Source: an uncultured Flavobacteriaceae bacterium (GTDB lineage: Bacteria; Bacteroidota; Bacteroidia; Flavobacteriales; Flavobacteriaceae). From it: a DNA stretch of 64,000 nt. This document shows, piece by piece, positions 1-8,656 of the stretch (its first letter is position 1; each line of letters opens with the position of its first letter). The notes beneath the pieces were generated by a model. That model was not told the origin of the DNA. It did not search any database and saw only the letters and a program-made list of their open reading frames with translations. The stretch spans positions 98,435 to 162,434 of the forward strand of contig CANLXN010000011.1 of NCBI GenBank assembly GCA_947495135.1, written 5' to 3'. The position numbers and the translations under genes are program-made.

Positions 1-2898
1 TACATTCTCTCTAAACTTCACTTTAAAATCTACCTTGATCTCCTCGTAAATGGGGTTTTTAACATGAAGGGTTGCACACGGCGGCTTAATTTCATCTAAA
101 AAAGAATCTATTTCACTCAATTGATCCAAACTCGCTAACGGACGTAAAGGATCTACCGCATTTTTATTTTGAACATTGGCAATTATCACCAAACAAACGT
201 TCCCTGGTGCGGTCTCACTATAATTAGTAATAGTACCGTCAAATTTTGTGTGGTTAATACATTTTGCTTTATATACTTTCGGAAATTTCTCCAACACCAA
301 ATGTTCATAATCCCAAATAGTGATTGCTCGATTTTTATGTCTTAACCGTTCGCTAACTCGTGTATAAAAGGCTTTTTCTTTTTCAGGTGGTTTTCCATCG
401 GAAGAGGCATAAGGCTGCTCTAGTTTTTTAACGGAAGCATTTGCGTTTACAAGTTTCGAAATGGTCCCAGACTCCAAGGCATTCTCTAAGAACTTTGGAT
501 CGTTCCCATTGTCTACAAATGAAGCACTGATCGCTTGGGCTCTAATATCAATAATATCACATACGGCATCAGAATCATTCTCTACAGTTGCCTTTATCCA
601 ATAATAAGCAGGATTCATTCTAGAGTTGTCTGAAGACATCTCTCTGGGCGTGGCCAAGGTAATTATACCAGAAGTAAGCAATCCATTAGTAGAATCGCTC
701 AAAAGGCTATCCTTTTTGAAAGGTTCCCATTTATTATCCACCAAATAATGCCAAATAACATTTTGCTTGCTCTTTTTAGGGTTGGCACTTCCCTCAGCCA
801 CTTGTATGAGCAGCGACAAATTTTGAGGAGGCACTAAATCTTGAATTCCAAGAAACAAGGTTCCTTCAGCTTTTATGGTCGGTAGAAGAGTGTTCGACGG
901 ATCGGTTTTTTCTACCTCGTAATTTCCGAAGGGCTCCAGATGAAAAAACTGTTCTACTATGTTCTCATCTTCAGTAGCGTTCGTCTTGGAGTTTAAGTTA
1001 AAGGAGATGGACGACTTATAATAAATCGAAAGTTCCTCAATAGATGGAACGTAAGGCGGATTGGGCAACACCCATCCATCATTTGGAAAACCTGCCATTT
1101 TAATCGCATGAAAAGCATAGGCATTTTGAAAATCTGAATGTCCAAAATCTACTCCTTGTAACGTCATTCGCATAAACCCCTTGGTAAGGTTCGAATTATA
1201 CTCCTCGAAATCCTCGATCTCCGTAAATCTGTCTATGGAGTTCAATTCAGTACTCGAGGAAGACAATTTACTTTTAGTACCATCCTGAGGCAATTGCGTA
1301 TCATAAATATTATTACCGAAAGCATCCGTAAAAAGTTGAGTGGAAGGAGTAATAGTTTTCCATTCCTTCTTTCTCAAAGTTTCTAATTTCAGATAGTAAT
1401 CATGATTATGGCGCTCTTGTGAAGTGGTAGTTGCAGATCCGGTAACATTGTAATATTTATAGTATTCTTTAAAGCCTTCGGAGTCATCTGGTAAACCTAC
1501 CCATTGAAATTTAAGATTGACATAGTCTAACTTCTTTTGAAATATTTCCTTTGAACCTATATAAAACTTACTACCTAGATGGGGTTGATTTCCGAAAATC
1601 GGCAATGGCTTTTTTGGATCTAATAAGGCCTGATCATTCTGAACAATTAAATTTTGAACTCCTGGGATTCCGTCTGCCTCTCCATCAATTTCCACAGTTA
1701 GGGTTACGTTATCCACAAACACGTTGATTAAGTTTTTATACAAAGAATCTTTAGTTGGATTATTTGTATGAATAAAAAACTTAATCACTGGCCATTTGGT
1801 GTGGATGTTTTCGCCAAAAACCTCATTATTATAAGCTACAATGGCTGGTTGTTCTATAGTTAAGTGTACAGAGATGGCTAACATCCATACAGCACCTACT
1901 TGTTCAAGTCTGGCATAATCTCCTGCTAAAAAGTGAGCTCCTATCCATTCTTCCTCTCCAGATAACAAAACCGAAATCCGGTCTTTAATATCGATTGGAG
2001 AACTTTCACTACTTGTAAAATTAGTAGTTAACAAAAGCGCTACCTTTCTTTGCCCTTCTGCCAAAAATAATAGCGGGCTTGCAATGGCGAAACCTATGTC
2101 TCCTTCTTTTCGATCTGCTATTTTAAGCCCAGAAGGTTGTAACGGGTTTTCGATAAAGTCTGGACGTCCAAAGACCCTCCAATCCATTTCTTCCGTTTCA
2201 ATTTTTTCCCCTAGCCCATCTGCCGAATTTGCCGTTGGTGAGATAAAAATTCTATGACTCGTTTCTGGATGCTTCACCTCTCCATCCCACACATCAAACA
2301 GGTTGGTAAATTGGGCTTTTATTTCGGCTATTTGTGCTTTATTAATAGTTGCATCTTCATTGAGCGCATAAGTGATATTAACTCCTTCATTGTCTTTTCC
2401 TGCCTTCAATCTTGTACCTGCCTTTAACAAAGTACTTTCGATGTGCTTGGCTAATTCAAAAATGATCGCAACCTTATCAGATTCTGCGGGTCTTTCTTTC
2501 AACTGAAGCACTTCTTTAAAGTAAAAATCTAAATGGCGCTGCGTGATTGTATTAAGATCATCCTGCACTAACTTAAACATGTATAAGAAGCCAAAAAACA
2601 ATGCTAAATGAGGATCTGTAAATTGATCTAATTTTAACTGTGCCAGATAGTCTTCTAAAGAAAAAGAAGACCATTGCTGTTGTGTAATCTTAAAAAAATC
2701 GGCCCAATGTCCATTGGCCGTGTTTGTGCTATCATAGAATACAATCTCTTCTCCAAAAGAATGTACAAACTCCATCAAATCCTTCATGCTCCGCTCATCT
2801 ACCGCCACATACGATGGGAGCAAAGTATTTAGCGTACGCTGTTGTTGGCTTGTGCCGTCTCTTCTTAAGGTGTTGCTATGAAAACAATTTTCGCTCAT
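1..2898 (-). CDS. eCIS baseplate J-like protein (Afp11/Afp12 type), 3' end outside window
   Basis: An uninterrupted minus-strand frame of 966 codons starts at 2898 and runs off the left edge, so the C-terminus is missing. The N-terminus (MSENCFHSNTLRRDGTSQQQ) and the tract RLRHKNRAITIWDYEHLVLE followed by FPKVYKAKC are what I know from the large baseplate-J/gp47-like wedge proteins of Afp/PVC-type contractile injection systems. Its length already exceeds ordinary phage gpJ and fits the large eCIS versions. In the assembled particle it would form the baseplate wedge that joins sheath and fibres. Its ATG overlaps the gp25-like stop by 4 bases, indicating translational coupling. Family assignment rests on sequence recognition plus the very strong operon context. 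Confidence 0.85.
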   Translation of the reverse strand, partial: MSENCFHSNTLRRDGTSQQQRTLNTLLPSYVAVDERSMKDLMEFVHSFGEEIVFYDSTNTANGHWADFFKITQQQWSSFSLEDYLAQLKLDQFTDPHLALFFGFLYMFKLVQDDLNTITQRHLDFYFKEVLQLKERPAESDKVAIIFELAKHIESTLLKAGTRLKAGKDNEGVNITYALNEDATINKAQIAEIKAQFTNLFDVWDGEVKHPETSHRIFISPTANSADGLGEKIETEEMDWRVFGRPDFIENPLQPSGLKIADRKEGDIGFAIASPLLFLAEGQRKVALLLTTNFTSSESSPIDIKDRISVLLSGEEEWIGAHFLAGDYARLEQVGAVWMLAISVHLTIEQPAIVAYNNEVFGENIHTKWPVIKFFIHTNNPTKDSLYKNLINVFVDNVTLTVEIDGEADGIPGVQNLIVQNDQALLDPKKPLPIFGNQPHLGSKFYIGSKEIFQKKLDYVNLKFQWVGLPDDSEGFKEYYKYYNVTGSATTTSQERHNHDYYLKLETLRKKEWKTITPSTQLFTDAFGNNIYDTQLPQDGTKSKLSSSSTELNSIDRFTEIEDFEEYNSNLTKGFMRMTLQGVDFGHSDFQNAYAFHAIKMAGFPNDGWVLPNPPYVPSIEELSIYYKSSISFNLNSKTNATEDENIVEQFFHLEPFGNYEVEKTDPSNTLLPTIKAEGTLFLGIQDLVPPQNLSLLIQVAEGSANPKKSKQNVIWHYLVDNKWEPFKKDSLLSDSTNGLLTSGIITLATPREMSSDNSRMNPAYYWIKATVENDSDAVCDIIDIRAQAISASFVDNGNDPKFLENALESGTISKLVNANASVKKLEQPYASSDGKPPEKEKAFYTRVSERLRHKNRAITIWDYEHLVLEKFPKVYKAKCINHTKFDGTITNYSETAPGNVCLVIIANVQNKNAVDPLRPLASLDQLSEIDSFLDEIKPPCATLHVKNPIYEEIKVDFKVKFRENV

Positions 2899-3329
2899 TC
2901 TATAATGTTTGTGCCTTCATTTAAATAGAAAGGGAAGACTAAATTCGATCTTGTATTACTAGAGATGATGGTATAATTAATAGCTACTTGTAAGGTTCCA
3001 TTAAGCGATTCTTGTGTAGCTAATACCTTGTCTACAAATACTCTTGGTTCATGCACGAGAATCGCTTTTTTTATTTCTTCGGAAATAAACGTAGCCGTGT
3101 TCGCGTCTAGGGGTTCAAATATTAACGTTCGAACGCTCGTTCCGTAACTAGGGCGCAAAAAGCGACTGCCTCGGATGGTAGTAAGTAATATGATTAAGCT
3201 TTCCTGAATGTCCTGCTCATGCTGGACCAATGTGGCTCCGTTCTTTCCCCTAGTAAATTCTACTGGAAATTTCCATCCTCTTCCAAGAAACCCTTTGTTA
3301 TCAATGCTATTTTTTTCTTCGTTTGTCAT
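2895..3329 (-). CDS. GPW/gp25-like baseplate wedge protein (Afp9 type)
   Basis: This 144-aa protein has the gp25/lysozyme-like wedge signature: RGSRFLRPSYGTSVRTLIFE near residues 54-73, then a helix with ISEEIKKAI and the closing beta strands. gp25-like proteins sit in the inner baseplate and link the first sheath ring to the wedge; in phage T4 and eCIS they carry no lysozyme activity. The upstream neighbour is the PAAR gene, 3 bases away, and the downstream one is the baseplate-J gene, overlapping by 4 bases. The tight packing indicates one polycistronic transcript. Confidence 0.9.
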   Translation of the reverse strand: MTNEEKNSIDNKGFLGRGWKFPVEFTRGKNGATLVQHEQDIQESLIILLTTIRGSRFLRPSYGTSVRTLIFEPLDANTATFISEEIKKAILVHEPRVFVDKVLATQESLNGTLQVAINYTIISSNTRSNLVFPFYLNEGTNIIE

Positions 3330-3332
3330 TTA

Positions 3333-3611
3333 CTATCCTATTATAACTGTTGGTTCTCCTACCACTGCACTAGCACCACAAATACATGCATCCCCTACTC
3401 TAATAGCTGGTTTACCTCCTATAAGTACAGAAGTACTTCCCATTGGAAACGGTGAAACCGTTGGTTGATGCGTATTTGGCGGAAGTACACATGCATGATT
3501 ATCCCCAACTACCGAAGCTGGCATCCCACCTATTAATACCGTAGGCTCACCAGGACCTATAATAGTCCCTCCGTGGTTGGTTGTATCCAATATTCTTGCT
3601 GCTGCTGCCAT
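3333..3611 (-). CDS. PAAR-domain spike tip protein (Afp10 type)
   Basis: A 92-aa protein with repeated PAAR-type turns: GGMPASVVGDNHACVLP, GSTSVLIGGKPAIRVGDACI and a closing GEPTVIIG. PAAR proteins form a small cone, often metal-binding, that caps the trimeric VgrG spike and pierces the target membrane. The repeats fill the whole protein, so no extra effector domain is fused to it. It lies 4 bases after the spike gene stop and 3 bases before the gp25 gene. Confidence 0.92.
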   Translation of the reverse strand: MAAAARILDTTNHGGTIIGPGEPTVLIGGMPASVVGDNHACVLPPNTHQPTVSPFPMGSTSVLIGGKPAIRVGDACICGASAVVGEPTVIIG

Positions 3612-3615
3612 TTTT

Positions 3616-5367
3616 CTAATTGATTTGTACTATTGATCCTTTAACTGTTGTTGAAGCTCCAGAAGAAATTTCCGCACCAGTAGAACCTTCTACCTTTAAA
3701 CCAGCCGATGCACTGAGGTTTATGTTAGTTCCCTCAATAGTTACATCACCACTTGCCTTAATCGAAACATCTGCCGAACTACTCATGGAAATTCCATCGC
3801 TATCTAAAATTACCTCGTTGCCATTTTCGTCTATAATTTGAATAGCGCCTTCGTCTTCAGACAGCAAAACTTTGTTTCCATTAGGCGTTTCTAGTAAGAT
3901 GTGATTCTTATCGTCATCGAACACCAATTTCATTTCACTTCTTGTAACAAACCCTTTTTCATTATTCTCCTCCGTTGCATCGAAAGGGGCTGGTTTAGCA
4001 CTGCTATGTACCATTCCAAGAATAATTGGATCCCTAGGGTCGTCGTTGAGGAATCCTACAATTACCTCATCGTCGATTTCGGGTCTAAAGTATGTCCCTC
4101 TGCTATCTCCTGCGTCCAAAGTAACTAAGCGCGCCCAAGTACCTTCCTCTTCTGTACTTATCATGGGTAATTTGACCTTAATTCGGTTTTCACCAAGAGG
4201 GTCTTCGTGGATCGCACTAACCTTGCCCACATGCAGTCCGTTAATGGCCGGCAATAACGCAGATGCTGGCAATGCTTGAACATCTTCATACGATTCTGTT
4301 AAGAATTTGGAATTCAAACCAATTTCTAAATGGGTATACCAGGTAGAACCAAATGAATGACTCACGGCCGAAACGAAAGCCGTACCGCTAAAACGTTCTC
4401 CAACTCCCTCTATCGTCACAAGATTTCCAGGTTTAATCTGATTATTTCCCTGAATCTTAATACTTCCTACAATTTTGGATAACTGACTTCTAATCATTCG
4501 CGCATTGGTCCAGGTTTGTAGTTCTTCCGAGTTCAATGCGCCCGTATGTTGGTACTTAAATTGATCTAATCCCAAAGTATCTGAAAGATCCAAAGAAGAC
4601 ACATTACCCAATTCAGTAATGTCTTGTGGCTGATTGCTACTCACAATCACTTCCTGATTTGCCATATCCCATGCGCTAGTTTCAATAGTGGAAAACTGAT
4701 TTCTAGCATCCATTTCCACATCAAACGATAGGATATTATGACCGTAAGCTAGGTTCGCAACAGGATCTTGTGAAAAATCTGGCGGACCCGTTTTTATAGT
4801 GGCATCGTCTACCATGGTAAGGTGACCATTGGTTTCTGCCCTTGTACATAAAAAGTCCCAATCTGTGCAGTAATACTGAACCATCTGTCCATGGACGTTT
4901 GATGTAGCTTCTATTTCTGGGGTTATATCTGCATAATCTCCCAATATCGTTTCTAAAATATCGCTATCGGTTACATCCGTGAAATATCTATTTTTTCTTC
5001 CAACCGTTAACTTAACCGCCATGTCTTTGGCTTCAATTATTAGAACAGAATTACTGTTTGCACCCATCGTTTTAATTCTGTGCTTTACAATTACTCCCTT
5101 AAAAACTGTTTCCTCATCTCCCTTATATCCTAGTTTTATTTCAATTTCGTTTCCTGGAGCTAAATTGTCTTCATTGCTACTTCTGAAATCTGCTTCAGCA
5201 ATGCTGCCGTCCACTAATTCAATTCGAGCGGTTGGAATTTTATTGATGGTTTTTGTAACTGCCAAACTTCTAACCGTACGCGCGCCATCCAATTCGGTAG
5301 CATTTACCAAAATTCTATGAGTTGGTAACTCTGTACCAGTTGGGATATTTAAGTTCGTAGTTAGCAT
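3616..5367 (-). CDS. VgrG/gp5-gp27-like central spike protein (Afp8 type)
   Basis: A 583-aa spike protein. The first ~370 residues read as the gp27/gpD-like hub, with the typical VIIEAKDMAVKLT and QYYCTDWDFLCTRAETNG segments. An OB-fold follows near residues 378-460 (GKVSAIHEDPLGENRIKVKL, then EIDDEVIVGFLNDDPRDPII). The C-terminus is a repetitive beta-helix (residues ~485-583: HILLETPNGNKVLL, DENGNEVILDSDGISM, DVTIEGTNINLSA) forming the needle. No lysozyme or toxin domain is appended. It should trimerise under the tube and carry the adjacent PAAR tip. Length and architecture match eCIS spikes rather than the larger T6SS VgrGs. Confidence 0.93.
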   Translation of the reverse strand: MLTTNLNIPTGTELPTHRILVNATELDGARTVRSLAVTKTINKIPTARIELVDGSIAEADFRSSNEDNLAPGNEIEIKLGYKGDEETVFKGVIVKHRIKTMGANSNSVLIIEAKDMAVKLTVGRKNRYFTDVTDSDILETILGDYADITPEIEATSNVHGQMVQYYCTDWDFLCTRAETNGHLTMVDDATIKTGPPDFSQDPVANLAYGHNILSFDVEMDARNQFSTIETSAWDMANQEVIVSSNQPQDITELGNVSSLDLSDTLGLDQFKYQHTGALNSEELQTWTNARMIRSQLSKIVGSIKIQGNNQIKPGNLVTIEGVGERFSGTAFVSAVSHSFGSTWYTHLEIGLNSKFLTESYEDVQALPASALLPAINGLHVGKVSAIHEDPLGENRIKVKLPMISTEEEGTWARLVTLDAGDSRGTYFRPEIDDEVIVGFLNDDPRDPIILGMVHSSAKPAPFDATEENNEKGFVTRSEMKLVFDDDKNHILLETPNGNKVLLSEDEGAIQIIDENGNEVILDSDGISMSSSADVSIKASGDVTIEGTNINLSASAGLKVEGSTGAEISSGASTTVKGSIVQIN

Positions 5368-5376
5368 TTAGTTTCT

Positions 5377-6078
5377 TTATTTTTCCACTGGAGGAAGAAT
5401 AAGCTCTTGTCCAGGTGTTAGGTTTCTAAAGTTTAATAGATTGTTCGCTTCGGCAACCTCCATGTAGTAAATCGGACTTCCATATACCTCATTTGCTATG
5501 GAGGGAAGTGTTTCTCCTGCTTTCACGATATGCACCTTGGTGAGGTCTGATGAAAACAATTTGCTCAATGCAGCCTGAAGTACTCTAAACTCGTGTCGTT
5601 CGAAGGTTGCGGTTACTGTCGCCCGCAAGGGTCTTCCAATAGAACTGAACAACGTATAATCTACCTTCGCTGTTTTCAATTTGCAATTAAAAAGAAAGGT
5701 CCCCCAAACCAAGGTTAAGGTTCTCGGTTGATGTTCTTCGGGGTCTGGAGTCATCAATGCTAGAAACAATTCAATTTCCAGATCTACTCCCCCTATTGCA
5801 CTAGCCACTTCCCCGTTGATTGAATTTACAGAGGTTCCTGTAGCATCAAACAGAAATTCGAAAGTGACGTCTCCACTTTCCACGCTATGGTACTCTAGTT
5901 CCTGACCATTATCTCCTGGGGCACACGTTTTTTGATAATTAACTGTTAGGCTTTTAGATAATTTTTCAGGATTGTACATAACGGGATACGGAATGGGAAA
6001 CCCCTTCGGCATGCCGTTTTCATCTGCATGATATGAAAAGATCATCATCTTAAGTAGTATGCCGTCCAATAAACCCAT
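5377..6078 (-). CDS. LysM-containing tube-baseplate adaptor (Afp7 type)
   Basis: A 233-aa protein whose C-terminal ~50 residues form a LysM module (VHIVKAGETLPSIANEVYGS, then NLTPGQELILPP). The N-terminal ~170 residues resemble the contractile-injection-system tube/adaptor domain. In phages and eCIS such LysM proteins (gp53/Afp7-like) join the inner tube and the hub to the baseplate; here LysM is structural and need not bind peptidoglycan. Start and previous stop share one base (TAATG, 6076-6080), so translation is coupled to the small DUF5908-type gene. The gene ends 9 bases before the spike gene. Confidence 0.88.
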   Translation of the reverse strand: MGLLDGILLKMMIFSYHADENGMPKGFPIPYPVMYNPEKLSKSLTVNYQKTCAPGDNGQELEYHSVESGDVTFEFLFDATGTSVNSINGEVASAIGGVDLEIELFLALMTPDPEEHQPRTLTLVWGTFLFNCKLKTAKVDYTLFSSIGRPLRATVTATFERHEFRVLQAALSKLFSSDLTKVHIVKAGETLPSIANEVYGSPIYYMEVAEANNLLNFRNLTPGQELILPPVEK

Positions 6079-6245
6079 TACCGTTCGTTTCTATTTTTGA
6101 TCATTTGTAAAACTTCATTTGCCTGTATCTCATCGGTTTCATTCGACGATGGAGTTGAACAATTCTCATTGGACGCTGTCGCATTGGAAGTGTTCTGATT
6201 GTCTACAGAGGTTCTAATAACCAGTTCTTTAATTTCTAATGGCAT
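6078..6245 (-). CDS. Small DUF5908-type eCIS protein (Afp6 position)
   Basis: A 55-aa frame starts at ATG 6245 with MPLEIKELVIRTSVDNQN and stops at 6078. The opening MPxEIKELxIRxxV is characteristic of the tiny DUF5908 proteins that I know from eCIS operons between tube and LysM genes. The middle is polar and Asn/Ser/Thr-rich, the end is helical (ANEVLQMIKNRNER). It lies 11 bases downstream of the second tube gene and its stop overlaps the LysM start. Short length makes it easy to miss. Family call is by motif and position; its role in the particle is not established from the sequence. Confidence 0.8.
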   Translation of the reverse strand: MPLEIKELVIRTSVDNQNTSNATASNENCSTPSSNETDEIQANEVLQMIKNRNER

Positions 6246-6256
6246 AATGGTTTGTT

Positions 6257-6706
6257 TTAGCTCACTTCCAACCTTCTAAAATATTGAAAGCTCAATTCGA
6301 TTGTTTCGATTACAATTTCGTTCTGTTGTGCATTAAAATTTGAAATAGACCATTTTACAGGATAGGCTTTTACGAAGCTCCAAGATTCAAGTGGTTCATG
6401 ATCTGCGTTTAATAAAGTGACGATAACATCCTTGGGATCGAATGAGAAAGACTCTACAGCATCTCTAAACCACGCTATCAGTTTAGAACCTATTAGCAAT
6501 CCTCGTTTTAAGGTTAGCTTTTCATAGGTTACACGATCTGCCAATCTATGTACAAATCTATTTTCGCCTCCTTCTTTATAGGGAAATTCACCCACAGTAG
6601 CATTTAAGCCAGACACTTCTTGAAAACGAATATCGATTCCGTCTGAAGTAATCCCTTCTATATCAACTCTAAAGTGAAAACCGACTGGAGGATAGTATTG
6701 TGCCAT
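6257..6706 (-). CDS. Tail tube protein (Afp5/gp19-like)
   Basis: A 149-aa gp19/Hcp-fold tube protein, opening MAQYYPPVGFHFRVDI and containing FQEVSGLNATV, LKRGLLIGSKLIAWF and a final beta segment IVIETIELSFQYFRRLEV. It is the second of two consecutive tube paralogues. In eCIS the divergent paralogue usually forms the tube-initiator ring on the baseplate while the first builds the shaft. The insertion RLADRVTYEKLT replaces the equivalent MPGIPQYSNITL of the neighbour, fitting that specialisation. It is separated from its paralogue by 5 bases. Confidence 0.9.
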   Translation of the reverse strand: MAQYYPPVGFHFRVDIEGITSDGIDIRFQEVSGLNATVGEFPYKEGGENRFVHRLADRVTYEKLTLKRGLLIGSKLIAWFRDAVESFSFDPKDVIVTLLNADHEPLESWSFVKAYPVKWSISNFNAQQNEIVIETIELSFQYFRRLEVS

Positions 6707-6711
6707 AATTT

Positions 6712-7146
6712 CTAAACAAATTCTACGCTAAGACCTTCATGGCATAGTTCAATAGACTCTACTGCCACCTCATTTCCGGTAGAATTAAGAGAAGGGCCTT
6801 CTACTTTACATGGCCAAGCTTCTTTAATACTCCATACCATTACTGGTTCATGTTCTTCGTTTAAAAGACTGACAGTGATATCTCTTCGCTCGATTTGATT
6901 CAAGGAAACTGTGTTTAACCACTGAAAAAATTCGTTATCGCCTCTAAACATTCCTCGTTTCAAAGTAATATTTGAATACTGTGGAATGCCAGGCATTTTC
7001 GTAACCTGATATTCGTTTGCGTTTCCTTCTCTATAATCGATGGATTGTAGCTCGACCGTTAAACCAGAAACTTCTGTAAATCCGATTCGTGTTCCGCCCC
7101 ATTCAACTTGAAAATGAAATACCGAAACTGGATAAGTAATTGCCAT
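6712..7146 (-). CDS. Main tail tube protein (Afp1-like)
   Basis: A 144-aa tube subunit (MAITYPVSVFHFQVEWGG, FTEVSGLTVELQSIDYREG, KMPGIPQYSNITLKRGMF). The KMPG..YSNITLKRG segment is typical of T4 gp19-like shaft proteins. Hexameric rings of this protein would stack to form the inner tube that carries cargo and is driven out on sheath contraction. It lies 38 bases after the shorter sheath gene and 5 bases before the second tube gene. The order sheath-sheath-tube-tube is the standard eCIS layout. Confidence 0.93.
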   Translation of the reverse strand: MAITYPVSVFHFQVEWGGTRIGFTEVSGLTVELQSIDYREGNANEYQVTKMPGIPQYSNITLKRGMFRGDNEFFQWLNTVSLNQIERRDITVSLLNEEHEPVMVWSIKEAWPCKVEGPSLNSTGNEVAVESIELCHEGLSVEFV

Positions 7147-7184
7147 AATGTATGTTTTAATGTTAATTTATGATTCAGAAAAAA

Positions 7185-8630
7185 TTAAGATTCTTGTAGT
7201 TTGTGAGAAAATTTCAGAATAATGAATTCGGCAGGCCTTACGGCAGCCAGTCCAATTTCAATGTTCATTCTTCCCTCTAAAATGTCTTGTGCTGTCATAG
7301 TCTCTCCAAGGCCAACTTTTACGAAAAAAGCATCATCTGTCTTGGCTCCTGCTAGTGCTCCCTCTCTCCATAGTCCGGTGAGGAAATTTTCGATCATCGC
7401 CTTCGCTCGTACCCATGTAAGTTTTGTATTGGGTTCGAATACCACGAATTCGGTTGCTTTTTTAATCGATTCTTCAACAAAAATGTAGAGTCTTCTTACT
7501 GGAACATAACGCCATTCGTTATCGTTTCCGGCCAATGTTCTAGCTCCCCAAATTAGAATACCTTTACCCGTAAACGCACGAATTGCATTAATCGACTTAC
7601 CTGTAGAAGGATCTACGTTAAGGTTATCTTGCATTTCATTGGTAACCATAACGCTTGGCGCTAAAACAGAATTTACACCCACATTGGCAGGCGCTTTCCA
7701 TACCCCTCGATCTGCATCTACACGCGCGAAAGCCCCTGCAACTGCAGGAGAGGCAGGAAGGTGAACATATAGTTTACCAATTTCAGCAATGATAGAACGA
7801 TAGACACTTGGATTATTAGATTCAATAACACTTAAAAGATCAGTACTAAAATCATCTACACCACCTGGCAGTGCAGTGTGGTCTGCTTGAAGATGAGTAA
7901 TGGTAACCGTGGTCTCGTCGAAGCCGTAACTAAGCGTAGTTTTCAAACTTGGGCCATAGGAGGCTCCGTATTTTAGGTAGTTCATTCCCAGCCCCGTTCG
8001 ATAGTCTAATACGTCTGCATTATCGCTAATATCTCCGTAAAAATCCAGAATGGTGAATCGGTCTTGTACCTTGTTACATAGCGCTAAAGATGCCTGTGCC
8101 ATTTGTCCGTACGCAACTTCATCAGCAAGCTGAGTGGCTTCTGGAAAAACAAGCAAAGTAGGTTCATCTACTTTTTCGATTGCTGTAAGTCCGCCAGTTA
8201 AACCACCTGCTATAGTTGCAGTAGTAGCATCCCCTAAAATAATTGGATCTGTATCGCTCCCCACCGAAACCACATAACACGGACCTCCACCATTAGCGAA
8301 GTATAATTTCATGCAGTGATACAGCATATACGGAGATGCAGAACCCGTTAAAGTTGATGTATATTCTCTTTGAATCACTACGTTGGCAGTATCAAAGGTG
8401 TCTCGGATGTTCACAGTTACATTCTCGTTAACGGCCCCTCCAAAAAGCTCCAAGTACTCCAGCATAGAAGTAATACGCTTTGGCTTAAAAAGAAGGCTTA
8501 CTCCGTCTGTATCTGCGGTAAGTTGAGTATATCCTATGAACGCAGGTACCGCAGTCGCAACAGGTGCAATAGAGGCTGGTAGCGTTGAGATTTCTTCGAT
8601 ATATACTCCTGGTGTTTTATACGTTGGCAT
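7185..8630 (-). CDS. Contractile tail sheath protein, 481 aa (Afp2/3-like)
   Basis: A sheath protein opening MPTYKTPGVYIEEISTLP, the hallmark start of contractile sheaths. Conserved later segments are DRGVWKAPANVGVNSV, SINAIRAFTGKGILIWGART, NEWRYVPVRRLYIFVEESI and the C-terminal AAVRPAEFIILKFSHKLQES. Sheath polymers wrap the tube and contract to eject it. The protein aligns along its N- and C-terminal parts with the longer neighbour but lacks that protein's mid-region insert. Paired sheath genes are usual in eCIS: one builds the shaft, the other the baseplate-proximal ring or part of the outer surface. Confidence 0.95.
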   Translation of the reverse strand: MPTYKTPGVYIEEISTLPASIAPVATAVPAFIGYTQLTADTDGVSLLFKPKRITSMLEYLELFGGAVNENVTVNIRDTFDTANVVIQREYTSTLTGSASPYMLYHCMKLYFANGGGPCYVVSVGSDTDPIILGDATTATIAGGLTGGLTAIEKVDEPTLLVFPEATQLADEVAYGQMAQASLALCNKVQDRFTILDFYGDISDNADVLDYRTGLGMNYLKYGASYGPSLKTTLSYGFDETTVTITHLQADHTALPGGVDDFSTDLLSVIESNNPSVYRSIIAEIGKLYVHLPASPAVAGAFARVDADRGVWKAPANVGVNSVLAPSVMVTNEMQDNLNVDPSTGKSINAIRAFTGKGILIWGARTLAGNDNEWRYVPVRRLYIFVEESIKKATEFVVFEPNTKLTWVRAKAMIENFLTGLWREGALAGAKTDDAFFVKVGLGETMTAQDILEGRMNIEIGLAAVRPAEFIILKFSHKLQES

Positions 8631-8656
8631 AATGTTGAGTTTTTAAAAATTATATA

